Under the pieces are notes generated by a model. That model was not told where the DNA came from and ran no database searches. It saw only the letters and a list, made by a program, of their open reading frames with translations. Shown in pieces: positions 19,298-28,720 of a stretch of 64,000 nucleotides of DNA. A program made the translations under genes and the position numbers. Source of the DNA: an uncultured Pseudohongiella sp. (GTDB taxonomy: Bacteria; Pseudomonadota; Gammaproteobacteria; Pseudomonadales; Pseudohongiellaceae); assembly GCA_951812715.1 (NCBI GenBank), contig OX638323.1, positions 62,001-126,000 of the forward strand, given 5' to 3'. Positions within the stretch are counted from its first letter, which is position 1; each line of letters begins with the position of its first letter.

Positions 19298-19696
19298 CTA
19301 CAGGGCGAATTCCTTCAATTTCTTGAGCGGCGTAACCTTGATCCTGGTGGAGGCGGGTTTGCGCGGCACATCCATGACTGCTCCGGGCTTGAAGGGATTC
19401 GGCACGTTCTTTCTGGCCGGCCGCGCCGGTTTTTTCGCGGTCGAAATTTTCAGCAGCCCGGGCAGAATAAATTCTCCGGCGGCCCGCTTCCTGACATGGC
19501 GTTCAATGATCGAACCCAATTCGTCGAGAATCGCGGCCACTTCCTTGCGATCACTATCGGTGTTTGCCGCGATTTCGTTGAGAATTTCAGTTTTCGTGTA
19601 TCTTTTGTGGATTGCTGGCTTTCTGCGCCTCGGCGTGCTGTTTGCGGTTCGCCTGATCATGTCCGGTTCCCGTTCCCGTTCCGAATCCCTTTCCAA
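19298..19696 (-). CDS. HU/IHF-like DNA-binding protein with N-terminal extension
   Basis: The region YTKTEILNEIAANTDSDRKEV then AAILDELGSIIERHVRKR and EFILPGLLKISTAKKPARPARKNVPNPF matches the HU beta-arm family, although the DNA-clasping arm motif RPARKNVPNPFKPGAVMDV departs from HU's GRNPQTGEEI. Variants of this kind are annotated as HU-family or HU-related proteins. A basic ~25-residue extension precedes the fold; ATGs at 19696 and about 19660 are both possible. It may shape the nucleoid or act locally. It is transcribed towards proS. Confidence 0.8.
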   Translation of the reverse strand: MERDSEREREPDMIRRTANSTPRRRKPAIHKRYTKTEILNEIAANTDSDRKEVAAILDELGSIIERHVRKRAAGEFILPGLLKISTAKKPARPARKNVPNPFKPGAVMDVPRKPASTRIKVTPLKKLKEFAL

Positions 19697-19766
19697 TCCC
19701 TATACCGGATTGTTTCCAAGCAAATCAAGCTAAAGCATTTACCTTAGCTTTACAAGTGCGGGCTTG

Positions 19767-19796
19767 TTGTAAACAGGTTCGGGGATTTCCTACAAT
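19767..19796 (+). promoter_or_regulatory. Candidate sigma70 promoter
   Basis: TTGTAA (19767-19772) and TACAAT (19791-19796) are separated by 18 bases. Transcription would begin near 19803, ahead of the small ORF at 19828 and the lol cluster. Confidence 0.45.
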
Positions 19797-19827
19797 GAGC
19801 CGCGTGCAAGCTTGTTCGCGCAAAGAC

Positions 19828-20079
19828 ATGAAACCCGGCCAGACTAGCTCAAGAGCAATGGCGACGGAGAACGAATTGGCGGTATTCGGCTATATGACTT
19901 ACCAGAACGCAACTCTGCTCGAAAACTCCATCATACAGCGAGTTGTGCGGCGTATCGTGCAATTGGATGAACAGGTCGGATCGTTGCGCGTCAGCGCCCG
20001 GAAGGCGATCACGGCGGCGATGCCGATCGGTTTCAAGACCATGCAAAGGATGATGCAACGCCAGACGGAGCAATCTTGA
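19828..20079 (+). CDS. Small hypothetical protein
   Basis: A roughly 83-residue ORF beginning MKPGQTSSRAMATENELAVF and ending MMQRQTEQS. The C-terminal half is basic and helical (RVVRRIVQLDEQVGSLRVSA). The start is uncertain: the frame is open from 19756, and the ATG at 19795 falls inside the candidate -10 box, so 19828 is preferred. It has no recognised domain and no clear link to the lol genes that follow 50 bases later. It may not be a real gene. Confidence 0.4.
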   Translation: MKPGQTSSRAMATENELAVFGYMTYQNATLLENSIIQRVVRRIVQLDEQVGSLRVSARKAITAAMPIGFKTMQRMMQRQTEQS

Positions 20080-20131
20080 GGCGATACTGCCTGATAGCCC
20101 GCGCCGGCGGCCGGCGTCGGGAACGCAATTG

Positions 20132-21367
20132 ATGCCGGGGTCATTTCCAGTTTTCGTCGGACTGCGTTATTCAATCGCGCGCAGGGGCAACCTGTTGCTG
20201 TCGTTTGTCACTTTCCTTTCGATGCTGGGAATCAGTCTCGGCGTAATGATCCTGATCGTGGCCCTTTCCGTAATGAACGGCTCCATCGGCGTATTGCGCG
20301 GCGAGGCGCTGAAAGCCGTGCCACATGTGACGATTTCAGCGGCCGCGGGAGATTTGGACTGGCCTGGCCTGATCGCGCTGGCGGAACGGAATCCGGATAT
20401 CATCGCCGCGGCGCCTTTTGTCGAAGGCGAAGCCGTGTTGCGCTTTAACGGCCAGGATACCTTCGTGCGCCTGCGGGGTGTGCTGCCGGCGCTGGAACTC
20501 GCGGTACTTGACGCCTCCGGCCCGGGCGATGAGGAGTTGTTTGCCGCCATGGCCGAAATTCCCGGCGGAATGGTTCTCAGCGCTCGTCTGGCCGCGGCGC
20601 TTGGCGGCTATCCCGGCGAGGAAGCGTCGATAATTTCCCTGGCCGGCCTGCTGGCGCGCTCTTTCAGCGACAGCCGGAGCCTGACCATCACCGGCTACGA
20701 GGATTTCGGCATCTATGGCGAAAGTAATATCGTCTTGCTGCAACTTGAGCAGGCGCGTTCGGTGCTGAGCCAGGATCCCGGCGCCAAGCTGCGGCTGCGG
20801 TTAAAGGTCACTGATGTCATGGCGGCGCGCGGGATCGCGGAAGACAGTTTCGGCGCCTTGCCCGGACTGGAGATCGTAACCTGGCAGGAAGAACAGGCCA
20901 GCCTGTTCAACGCCCTGGCAATGGAAAAGCTGGTTACCACGGTGATGCTGCTGATGATCGTGCTGGTTGGCGCGGTCAATATCGTTTCCACGCTGGTAAT
21001 GGTGGTAGCGGACAAGAGCGCCGACATCGCTATCTTGCGCACCATGGGCGCTGGCAGTTCGTCGGTGCTTGGCATTTTCATCACCCAGGGCATGGTGGCG
21101 GGAGTGGCGGGAACCCTGACCGGGGCCGGGCTGGGCGTCTTGCTCGGTCACAACATTACCGCGATCAGCCAGACGCTGGAGCGATGGCTGAACATGTTGC
21201 CCCTGCAAGGCGAAATTTACCTGCTTTCCCATCTCCAGACCCGGGTCGATCCGGGGGAAGTGCTGCTGATCAGTCTGGCGGCGCTGTCGATCAGTCTCGC
21301 CGCCACCTTGTATCCCGCCTGGCGCGGCAGCAAGGTGCGGCCGGCCGAAGTGCTACGTTACGAATAG
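20132..21367 (+). CDS. lolC: Lipoprotein-releasing ABC transporter permease LolC
   Basis: Inner membrane permease that, with LolD and a second permease, extracts outer-membrane lipoproteins and hands them to LolA. One N-terminal membrane segment (LSFVTFLSMLGISLGVMILIVALSVMNG) is followed by a ~200-residue periplasmic domain and three C-terminal segments of the FtsX/MacB type, ending SLAATLYPAWRGSKVRPAEVLRYE. The hook of LolC that recruits LolA cannot be judged by eye. ATG 20132 is chosen over a TTG one codon earlier. Together with lolD and a second permease it forms a lolCDE operon. Confidence 0.93.
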   Translation: MPGSFPVFVGLRYSIARRGNLLLSFVTFLSMLGISLGVMILIVALSVMNGSIGVLRGEALKAVPHVTISAAAGDLDWPGLIALAERNPDIIAAAPFVEGEAVLRFNGQDTFVRLRGVLPALELAVLDASGPGDEELFAAMAEIPGGMVLSARLAAALGGYPGEEASIISLAGLLARSFSDSRSLTITGYEDFGIYGESNIVLLQLEQARSVLSQDPGAKLRLRLKVTDVMAARGIAEDSFGALPGLEIVTWQEEQASLFNALAMEKLVTTVMLLMIVLVGAVNIVSTLVMVVADKSADIAILRTMGAGSSSVLGIFITQGMVAGVAGTLTGAGLGVLLGHNITAISQTLERWLNMLPLQGEIYLLSHLQTRVDPGEVLLISLAALSISLAATLYPAWRGSKVRPAEVLRYE

Positions 21368-21376
21368 GTTCTGGGC

Positions 21377-22060
21377 ATGGTGACCGACGAAGCCGTAATC
21401 CGTTGCGAAAACCTGGGCAAGACCTACGCCCAGGGACCCCAGCGCGTGGATGCGCTGAAAAATGTGTCGTTGCGGATTGAAAACGGCGAGCGCATCGCGA
21501 TTATCGGCAGTTCCGGCTCCGGCAAGACTACCTTGCTCAATCTGTTGGGCGGCCTTGATGCGCCGAGCGGCGGCAAGGTGTATATCGGCGGCCGCGATCC
21601 GAGTGCTCTCGGCGAGCGGGAGCGAGGAATGCTTCGCAACCGATTTCTCGGTTTCGTCTATCAGTTTCACCATTTGCTGGCGGAGTTCAATGCAGTGGAA
21701 AACGTCGCCATGCCTTTGCTGATCCGCGGCGATGGCCGTGGCCGGGCGCGGCAGCGCGCGGCCGCGATGCTGGATCGGGTCGGGCTAGGCGAACGGGCAG
21801 ACCACCGGCCTTCGCAATTGTCCGGCGGCGAACGTCAGCGGGTCGCGATAGCCCGCGCCCTCGTCGGCGAACCCCGCTGCGTACTGCTCGATGAGCCGAC
21901 CGGCAATCTCGACCACAACACCGGTCTGGAAATCAGCGCGTTGATGCTGGAATTGAACCGATCGCTTGCGACCAGTTTCGTTACCGTGACCCATGACCGG
22001 GAGCTGGCCAAGTCCATGCAACGCATCCTGGTGCTGGAAGATGGACAACTCCGCGCCTGA
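21377..22060 (+). CDS. lolD: Lipoprotein-releasing ABC transporter ATPase LolD
   Basis: Cytoplasmic ATPase of the Lol complex. It shows Walker A GSSGSGKTTLL, the MacB-group VYQFHHLLAEFNAVENVAMPLL segment, signature LSGGERQRVAIARAL, Walker B CVLLDEPTGNLD and the H-loop VTHDRELA. Length 227 is standard. It lies 9 bases after lolC, and its 3' end overlaps the lolE start by 20 bases. Confidence 0.96.
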   Translation: MVTDEAVIRCENLGKTYAQGPQRVDALKNVSLRIENGERIAIIGSSGSGKTTLLNLLGGLDAPSGGKVYIGGRDPSALGERERGMLRNRFLGFVYQFHHLLAEFNAVENVAMPLLIRGDGRGRARQRAAAMLDRVGLGERADHRPSQLSGGERQRVAIARALVGEPRCVLLDEPTGNLDHNTGLEISALMLELNRSLATSFVTVTHDRELAKSMQRILVLEDGQLRA

Positions 22061-23312
22061 CCGCGGCGTGGCGCTGCCGCGCTATATCGCGTTGCGCTAT
22101 GTAAGCGCCGGACGCGGCGGTGGACTGGTCTCGTTCATGTCCGCCGTTGCCATACTCGGCCTGGCGTTCGGCATTGCGCTGTTGCTGACGGTGCTGTCCA
22201 TCATGAACGGGTTCGACCGGGAGTTGCGGCAAAACGTGCTTGGCATCGTGCCGCATATCACCTTGCGCGCGGAAGCCGCGTTGAGCGGCGACGAATGGCT
22301 TGCAATGCAATCCGGCCTTGCGGAAGGCGATGGCATCGTGGCGGTTTCGCCGCTAATCGAAATGCAGGCGGTGATCGCCACCGAGGCCGGCAACAGCGGC
22401 GTCATGGCCAATGGCGTCGATCCGGATCAGGAGGCGCGATATTCCGCCATTGATCGCTTCATGCTGGCAGGCGGGCTGGATGCGCTGGCTGAAAAGCGCT
22501 GGGGAATCGTGCTTGGCGAACCGCTGGCGCGCAGCCTTGCGGTGGAACTCGGCGATCGCGTCAGCCTCTATTCCCCCGCGCTGGCTATCAATCCGCTATC
22601 GCCCATGGTGAATTTTCGGCAATTCGAGGTCAGCGGCATATTCCGGGTCGGCAGCCGGGATCTCGATCGCCGGCTGGTGCTGATCAATCGCGACGCGGCC
22701 CGGGCGCTGTTCCGCTTGCGCGGTCCGCGGAACGCGCTGTGGGTGCGCACGGACGACGTACTCGCGGCGGATCGGGTGCTGGCCGAAATCGCGCCGGGCC
22801 TGCCGCCGCAAGTCACGGCGGATTCGTGGACCGCTCAGTTCGGCGCGGTCTACGAGAATATCCGCTTTTCCCGAGCCCTCATCAGCTTTCTGCTATGGCT
22901 GCTGATCGCCGTGGCGGCGTTTAACCTGGTAGTCAGTCTGATCATGATCGTGCGCGACAAGCGCGCGGATATCGCGGTGCTGCGGGCGCTAGGCGCCGAG
23001 CCGGGCATCATCAACCGCATCTTCATCTGGCAAGGCGCGCTGATCGGCGTGACAGGCATCGCTTTGGGGCTGGCCGCCGGCGTGCTCGGCTCGCTCTATA
23101 TCAGCGATCTGGCCCGGTTTATTGAATCCCGCTTCGGCATCGTGCTGCTCAATGCCGATATTTATCCCATGGACTATCTTCCCTCCCACCTGCAATTCAG
23201 CGACATCGCCACGGTCAGCGCGGGAGTGCTACTGCTTTCCCTGTTCGCGACCATCTACCCCGCCCGCCGCGCCGCCGCCGTGCGCCCGGCCGTGGCCCTG
23301 CGCGCCGAATAA
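22041..23312 (+). CDS. lolE: Lipoprotein-releasing ABC transporter permease LolE
   Basis: Second LolC/E-type permease. From the ATG at 22041 it begins MDNSAPDRGVALPRYIALRY and has the N-terminal segment ILGLAFGIALLLTVLSIMNGFDRELRQNVLGIVPH, a periplasmic domain, and three C-terminal membrane segments ending SLFATIYPARRAAAVRPAVALRAE. The frame is open further upstream inside lolD, but that part is a shadow. The GFDRELR motif after TM1 is typical of the family. It completes lolCDE. Confidence 0.92.
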   Translation: MDNSAPDRGVALPRYIALRYVSAGRGGGLVSFMSAVAILGLAFGIALLLTVLSIMNGFDRELRQNVLGIVPHITLRAEAALSGDEWLAMQSGLAEGDGIVAVSPLIEMQAVIATEAGNSGVMANGVDPDQEARYSAIDRFMLAGGLDALAEKRWGIVLGEPLARSLAVELGDRVSLYSPALAINPLSPMVNFRQFEVSGIFRVGSRDLDRRLVLINRDAARALFRLRGPRNALWVRTDDVLAADRVLAEIAPGLPPQVTADSWTAQFGAVYENIRFSRALISFLLWLLIAVAAFNLVVSLIMIVRDKRADIAVLRALGAEPGIINRIFIWQGALIGVTGIALGLAAGVLGSLYISDLARFIESRFGIVLLNADIYPMDYLPSHLQFSDIATVSAGVLLLSLFATIYPARRAAAVRPAVALRAE

Positions 23313-23378
23313 TCCCGAAATCGCGCAAAACGCTGCAACCGCTACTATATTTGTAGCGCCAGGGAAGGGAGTGGGGCG

Positions 23379-25718
23379 GTGCGGACCGGGCTGATTGCAT
23401 ACATTGCTGGATTGGCGCTGGCGCTGTTGGCGCCGCGGCCGGATGTGCTTGCCGGTTTGGCGCTGGCGGCGCCGGCCATGGGGTTTTGTATTGCCAGCCG
23501 CAAGGGACGCGGAAAATGGAGCAAGGCTGCCTTGCTGGCGGGCTGCGCCTTGTTCGGATTTGCCTGGCATCTGGTCTGGGCCGGATTGCGGCTTGACGCA
23601 CAGCTCGGCGATGAGCTGGAAGGCGTCGATATGCTGGTAACGGGAACCGTGCGCAGTCTGCCGCGGCGTTTCGATGAAGTTCAGCAGTTCCTGTTCGAAA
23701 TCGAGCAATCCGGCAATGGATTCAGCCGGCGCAAGGTATTGCTCAATCATTATGGCGCCGAGGAAATTCTGGCCGGCCGGGCCTATCGGCTGGAAATCAG
23801 GCTGAATCGGCCTCGTGGCCTCGCCAATCCCGGCGTGTTCGACTACGAAGCCTGGCTGTTCCAGGGCGGAGTCGCGGCGCGAGGCTATGTTCGCGGCGCA
23901 GCGCAGTTGTTGCCGGAGCGGCGCGCGGTGTGGCTGGTCTCGTTGCGCGCCTCGCTCAAGGCGCGAATTCTGCGTTTGGCGCAGAACCCCGCCACGGCGG
24001 GCATAATAGTGGCGCTGGTGCTTGGCGACGGCAGCGGCCTTTCCGAAGCCCAGCGAGAGTTGTTCCAGCAGACCGGAACCAATCACCTGTTCGTAATCTC
24101 GGGCCTGCATATCGGCCTGATATGCCTGCTCGCCTATGGGCTGACGCTCGCGCTGTGCAAGCAAATCCCGCCGCTGATGCTATATGCGCCGGCGCAGAAG
24201 ATCGCCCTGTTGCCGGCCCTGGCGGCCGCGGGTGCCTATGCCGCCATCAGCGGTTTCGGTTTGCCCGCGCAACGCGCCGTGGTGATGGCCGCCGTGTTCA
24301 TGCTTGGCTCGCTGTTCAACTTGAAACAGCCGGTCAGTTTGCGTTTTCTGCTGGCCGCGGCCGCGGTGTTGAGTTTGAATCCCTTGAGCTTTCTTGGCAT
24401 GGGATTCTGGCTCAGTTTCATGGCGGTGGGCGCATTGCTGCTGGCGCGGCAGCCCGGCCCGGGGCCTACCGGAGTCCAGACGTGGCTGGCAGGCAGTTTG
24501 CGGTCGCAGTTGGCTGTCGCCATGGCCCTTGCCGCGCCCTTGCTGCTCTGGACCGGACAGCTAAGCATGCTTGGGCCGCTGGTCAATCTGGCGGCAATAC
24601 CGCTGGTGGGTTTTGTCATCGTTCCACTCTGCTTGCTTGCCGCCTGCGGCATGATATTCAGCGAATATCTCGCTGATACTTTGTTTCAACTTGCCTCCTG
24701 GTTGCTGCAACTGCTGTTCTGGACGTTGGGCGAAGTGGTGCAAGCGGGTTCCGGCCATGCCATTCTCGATAGGGGATATAGCGGCGCCCTGACCTTGCTT
24801 CTGCTCGCCGCCGGCAGCCTGTTGTTGCTGTTGCCCCGCGGCTTCCCTGGACGCCGGCTGGCCGCGATGGTTTTGCTGCCCTTGCTGTTCCCTCCCGAGC
24901 GGCCGTCTGGGGAGGAATTGCTGCGCGTGCACGTGCTCGATGTGGGGCAGGGCCTGGCCGTCATCGTACAAACCCGGCGTCATGTGCTGCTATACGATAC
25001 TGGAGCGAGTTTTTCCCCGGATGTGAGCATCGGGGATCGCGTGGTGCTGCCGGTACTCGAGCGGATGGGCGTGGCAAAGCTTGACGCCGTGGTGTTGAGC
25101 CATGGGGACGACGACCATAGCGGCGGATTTGCCGCGATCGCCGCGGCCCTGCCGATTGACCGCCTGTATAGCAGTTTTGCCGCGCCGCGGGCGCCCGGAG
25201 CGCGCTATGCCTGCCGCGAATTCATCAACTGGCGCTGGGATGGAGTTGAATTCCGTTTTCTGCATCCCGCCGCGCCGCGGGAAAACGACAACGACAATTC
25301 CTGCGTATTGCAGATTCGTACCGCCGGTTTCAGCGTGCTGCTGCCGGGAGACATAGAGGCCGGCGTGGAGCGGGAACTGGCGGCGGCATTGCGCGGGGAG
25401 TTGCGTAGCGATGTACTGATCGCCGCCCATCATGGCAGCAATACTTCATCAAGCTGGCCTTTTCTTAAAATGATCGAGCCGGACTATGTGATATTTGCCG
25501 CGGGCTACCGCAACGCCTTCGGCCACCCCTCGCCCCGGGTAGTCGAGCGCAGCGGCTTTTTTACGCCTTTTTTGCTCAATACCAGCGCGCACGGCATGAT
25601 TAGCTTCGTGCTGCCCCGGCCCGGCGCAACCCTGCAAGTGAATGGCTTCCGCACGGACCATCGGCGTTACTGGCGCGACTGCAGATTCTGCGACTACGCT
25701 CCGCTCCACGCGGAATGA
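23379..25718 (+). CDS. comEC: DNA internalization protein ComEC/Rec2
   Basis: Forms the inner-membrane channel for single-stranded DNA in natural transformation. Order: N-terminal membrane/OB part (DUF4131-like, to ~residue 200), the competence domain with NHLFVISGLHIGLICLLAYGLTL and several membrane helices, then a metallo-beta-lactamase-like domain (HVLDVGQGLAVIVQTRRH, LSHGDDDHSGG, AHHGSNTSSSW) that may cut the non-transported strand. 779 residues is normal. It starts with GTG at 23379. The last ~15 codons (DCRFCDYAPLHAE) are encoded by a palindromic repeat. Position between lolE and exbB is classical for gammaproteobacteria. Confidence 0.94.
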   Translation: MRTGLIAYIAGLALALLAPRPDVLAGLALAAPAMGFCIASRKGRGKWSKAALLAGCALFGFAWHLVWAGLRLDAQLGDELEGVDMLVTGTVRSLPRRFDEVQQFLFEIEQSGNGFSRRKVLLNHYGAEEILAGRAYRLEIRLNRPRGLANPGVFDYEAWLFQGGVAARGYVRGAAQLLPERRAVWLVSLRASLKARILRLAQNPATAGIIVALVLGDGSGLSEAQRELFQQTGTNHLFVISGLHIGLICLLAYGLTLALCKQIPPLMLYAPAQKIALLPALAAAGAYAAISGFGLPAQRAVVMAAVFMLGSLFNLKQPVSLRFLLAAAAVLSLNPLSFLGMGFWLSFMAVGALLLARQPGPGPTGVQTWLAGSLRSQLAVAMALAAPLLLWTGQLSMLGPLVNLAAIPLVGFVIVPLCLLAACGMIFSEYLADTLFQLASWLLQLLFWTLGEVVQAGSGHAILDRGYSGALTLLLLAAGSLLLLLPRGFPGRRLAAMVLLPLLFPPERPSGEELLRVHVLDVGQGLAVIVQTRRHVLLYDTGASFSPDVSIGDRVVLPVLERMGVAKLDAVVLSHGDDDHSGGFAAIAAALPIDRLYSSFAAPRAPGARYACREFINWRWDGVEFRFLHPAAPRENDNDNSCVLQIRTAGFSVLLPGDIEAGVERELAAALRGELRSDVLIAAHHGSNTSSSWPFLKMIEPDYVIFAAGYRNAFGHPSPRVVERSGFFTPFLLNTSAHGMISFVLPRPGATLQVNGFRTDHRRYWRDCRFCDYAPLHAE

Positions 25719-25758
25719 CACAACTATCCACGTCATTCTGCGCGCAGTCGCAGAATCC
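25681..25758. repeat. Inverted pair of dispersed palindromic repeats at comEC 3' end
   Basis: GATTCTGCGACT (25684-25695) pairs perfectly with AGTCGCAGAATC (25746-25757), and GAATGAC (25712-25718) with GTCATTC (25732-25738). The first half codes the ComEC tail and its stop codon; the second lies in the intergenic space. The same sequence family occurs at 31777-31850, 32263-32303, 34865-34905 and twice at 54659-54820. Confidence 0.8.
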
Positions 25759-25836
25759 ATCTTGCCGGGACCGGCTGTGTTACATTAGCCGCTGAAACAG
25801 CCGGACCGGAAGGCTGGCGAATTCGAGGGTTACGGG

Positions 25837-26463
25837 TTGATCGATGTAATCAGGGCTGGCGGCTGGCTGATGCTTCCGATTCTGCTGTGCTCGGTGGTCG
25901 CCGCCGCTATAGTCATCGAACGATTCTGGAGTTTGAGTTCGGCCCGGATCGCGCCGCCTTACCTGATGGCCCAGATCTGGACCTGGCTCAAGAACAAGCA
26001 GCTTGACGCCGATCGGCTGAGCCGGATCCGGCGGGCGTCACCGTTGGGCAAGATTCTTGCCGCGGGACTGGTTAAAGCTCGTCACGGACGCGCCGAAATG
26101 AACAAGGCGATCGAACAGGCGGGCGCTCAGGTAGTGCACGATCTCGAGCGCTACCTGAACGCGCTGGGCACCATTGCCCTGATCTCTCCGCTGCTGGGCT
26201 TGCTGGGAACCGTTGTCGGCATGATCCAGGTGTTCGACGACATCATGCTGCAAGGCGCCGGGGAAGCGGGCCTGTTGGCCGGTGGCATTTCCGAAGCGCT
26301 GATCACCACCGCGGCCGGATTGACAGTCGCCATTCCCGCGCTAATGTTCCACCGCCATTTCCGGCGCCGGGTGGACGCCCTGGTGCTCGAACTTGAGCAG
26401 GAGTCGCTGAAACTGGTGGAAATCCTGTTCGGCGACCGCAAGATCAACGTAACCGAAGCATGA
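25837..26463 (+). CDS. exbB: ExbB/TolQ-type proton channel protein
   Basis: Uses proton motive force, with ExbD, to energise TonB-type or related envelope machines. Three hydrophobic regions are visible (GGWLMLPILLCSVVAAAIVIERFW; IALISPLLGLLGTVVGMI; ALITTAAGLTVAIPALMF) with the family's conserved LLGTVVGMI and AGLTVAIPA. It starts with TTG at 25837, supported by GAGGG about seven bases upstream. exbD follows after 22 bases. No tonB is nearby; in other gammaproteobacteria this exbBD pair precedes lpxK or msbA. Confidence 0.92.
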   Translation: MIDVIRAGGWLMLPILLCSVVAAAIVIERFWSLSSARIAPPYLMAQIWTWLKNKQLDADRLSRIRRASPLGKILAAGLVKARHGRAEMNKAIEQAGAQVVHDLERYLNALGTIALISPLLGLLGTVVGMIQVFDDIMLQGAGEAGLLAGGISEALITTAAGLTVAIPALMFHRHFRRRVDALVLELEQESLKLVEILFGDRKINVTEA

Positions 26464-26485
26464 GTCGGCGCGGGGCGGTAGCAAA

Positions 26486-26908
26486 ATGAAATTCAGGCGC
26501 AGCGCTCAAGCCGCTGAATTGGCGATCAATATTACACCCCTGATCGATGTCGTCTTCCTGTTGCTTATATTTTTCATGGTCACCACCAGCTTCAATCGCG
26601 AGAACTGGATAGAAGTCAATCTGCCCCAGGCCAACGCCCAGGCGCCGGAGCAGCCCTCGGCGCGAATCGACGTCGTGATCGATCGTGACGGCAATTTGCT
26701 GGTGAATGGCCAGGCGCTGCCGAACAACCGGGTCACCACCCTCATCAGCGCCCTTGAACGCGAAGCCGGCGGCGACCGTGATCTGCTGGTAGTGCTTACC
26801 GCCGATGCCGACGCGAGACACCAGGCCGTGGTATCGGCGATGGAAGGCATCGGCAGGTCGGGCTTTGCGCGTCTGCGGATCGCGACTCGTGAAATCGTCC
26901 CGGATTGA
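26486..26908 (+). CDS. exbD: ExbD/TolR-type biopolymer transport protein
   Basis: One N-terminal membrane helix bearing the proton-binding Asp (INITPLIDVVFLLLIFFMVTTSF) followed by a small periplasmic domain (RIDVVIDRDGNLLVNGQ and VVLTADADARHQAVVSAMEGIGRSGFARLRIAT). Length 140 fits ExbD. It is paired with exbB upstream and followed within 18 bases by msbA. Confidence 0.93.
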   Translation: MKFRRSAQAAELAINITPLIDVVFLLLIFFMVTTSFNRENWIEVNLPQANAQAPEQPSARIDVVIDRDGNLLVNGQALPNNRVTTLISALEREAGGDRDLLVVLTADADARHQAVVSAMEGIGRSGFARLRIATREIVPD

Positions 26909-26926
26909 CGGCGAAACGGAACCGCT

Positions 26927-28711
26927 ATGACAGTATTGGAAAGCAATGACGGCATCCGCCCGGAAACATCCGGCGGAGTCGTGTACCGGCGGCTGCTGGG
27001 ATATGCCGCGCCCTTCCGGGGCGCCATTTTCCTTGCCGTAGCGGGCTTCATCCTGTTTGCCGTAACCACGCCCTGGCTGGCCTGGTGGTTCGGCTGGCTG
27101 ACCGACGCCATCAGTGGGGAGAATGCCCGGGGACTGCGCGCTTTCGCGGTTTTCAACTGTCTTGCCATCCCCCTGGTGCGGGGCGTCGGTGGATTTCTCG
27201 GCGGCTACTCCATGGCGCATATCTCCGGCCATGTCACACACAAGTTGCGCTCGCAGCTCAGCGAGCGGTTGATGCTATTGCCGGCGCGGTTTTTCGATGG
27301 CAAGGAGCCGGGCAAGCTGGTTTCCAAGTTTAGCTACGACGTGTCCCAGGTGACCGAAGCTTGCAGCAGCGCCTTCGCGATACTGGTGCGCGAAGGCCTG
27401 ATTGTCCTTGGACTGCTGCTCTATCTGCTCTACATCGACTGGCGGCTGGGACTCATTTTCCTGGTAATCGCGCCATTGGTCGGCCTGGTGGTGCAGGCGG
27501 CGTCGCGGCGTTTTCGCCGCTATAGCAAGCAAATGCAGGATTCAATGGGCGATGTTTCCCAGATTACCCTGGAATCCATCAAGGGTTACCAGGTGGTTCG
27601 AATCTTCAATGCCGAATCCTACGTCAATCGGAAATTGCAAGGCGCCAGCGAGCGCAATCGCCGCCAGAACATGAAGATAGCCATGACCCTGGGCATCAGT
27701 ACGCCGCTAGTGCAGTTCATCGTGGCGGCGGCGATGGCGGTGCTGGTATGGCTGGCGATGTCGCCGGAGTTCTTCGCCGACAAGACCCCGGGCGAATTTG
27801 TTTCCTTCATCACCACCGCCGGACTGCTTTCCCGGCCGATCCGTCAACTTACCCAGGTCAATTCCGTGATTCAGCGGGGCCTGGCGGCGGCTATCAGTGT
27901 GTTTGCCATATTGGATGAGGCGCCCGAATCCAATACCGGTAGCTTCAGGACTTCCCGGGCGAAAGGCCGGATTGAGCTCAGGGACGTAAGTTTTTCCTAC
28001 GACGGCAATACCGAGGCGTTGAACAAGGTCAGCCTGGTTGCGGAGCCGGGACAGACTATCGCCCTGGTCGGCCGTTCCGGTAGCGGCAAGTCAACCCTGG
28101 CGCGGCTGATCGCAAGATTTTATCGCCATGAAAGCGGCGACATCACGCTTGATGGCGTTTCGCTGGGAGAGTACGAACTGCACAATCTGCGCAGCCAGAT
28201 TTCCGTCGTCAGTCAGAACGTGGTGCTGTTCAATGGCACGGTGGCGGAAAACATCGCTTATGGAGAAGAGCGCTTCGATCGCGAACTTGTCGAGCAGGCG
28301 GCGGCCAGCGCTCACGCGATGGAGTTTATCGATCAACTCGAAGACGGACTCGACACCCAGGTGGGAGACGACGCCAGTCTGCTTTCCGGCGGACAACGCC
28401 AGCGTATCGCCATCGCCCGGGCGTTGCTGAAAGATGCGCCGTTGCTGATTCTCGACGAAGCGACTTCGGCGCTTGATTCCGAGTCGGAACAGCACGTGCA
28501 GGATGCCTTGCAGTTGCTGACTCGCGGCAGAACGACCTTCGTCATCGCGCACCGCCTGTCGACGATCGAAAACGCCGACCGGATTGTCGTGCTCGAAGCT
28601 GGGCAGGTGGTCGAATCCGGCGCCCATGACGAGTTGCTGGCCCTGGACGGCTATTATTCGCGCCTGCGCGCCATGCAATTCACCGATATCGGACTTCAGC
28701 AGGAGCGGTGA
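26927..28711 (+). CDS. msbA: Lipid A export ABC transporter MsbA
   Basis: Homodimeric half-transporter that flips lipid A-core across the inner membrane. An N-terminal six-helix domain (residues ~25-330) precedes an ATPase with Walker A GRSGSGKSTLARLI, Q-loop VSQNVVLFNGTVAENIAYG, signature LSGGQRQRIAIARALLKDAP, Walker B LLILDEATSALD and H-loop IAHRLSTI. Length 594 is typical. Its position just before lpxK strongly supports MsbA over other lipid exporters. Confidence 0.95.
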   Translation: MTVLESNDGIRPETSGGVVYRRLLGYAAPFRGAIFLAVAGFILFAVTTPWLAWWFGWLTDAISGENARGLRAFAVFNCLAIPLVRGVGGFLGGYSMAHISGHVTHKLRSQLSERLMLLPARFFDGKEPGKLVSKFSYDVSQVTEACSSAFAILVREGLIVLGLLLYLLYIDWRLGLIFLVIAPLVGLVVQAASRRFRRYSKQMQDSMGDVSQITLESIKGYQVVRIFNAESYVNRKLQGASERNRRQNMKIAMTLGISTPLVQFIVAAAMAVLVWLAMSPEFFADKTPGEFVSFITTAGLLSRPIRQLTQVNSVIQRGLAAAISVFAILDEAPESNTGSFRTSRAKGRIELRDVSFSYDGNTEALNKVSLVAEPGQTIALVGRSGSGKSTLARLIARFYRHESGDITLDGVSLGEYELHNLRSQISVVSQNVVLFNGTVAENIAYGEERFDRELVEQAAASAHAMEFIDQLEDGLDTQVGDDASLLSGGQRQRIAIARALLKDAPLLILDEATSALDSESEQHVQDALQLLTRGRTTFVIAHRLSTIENADRIVVLEAGQVVESGAHDELLALDGYYSRLRAMQFTDIGLQQER

Positions 28712-28720
28712 GGGCGATTC

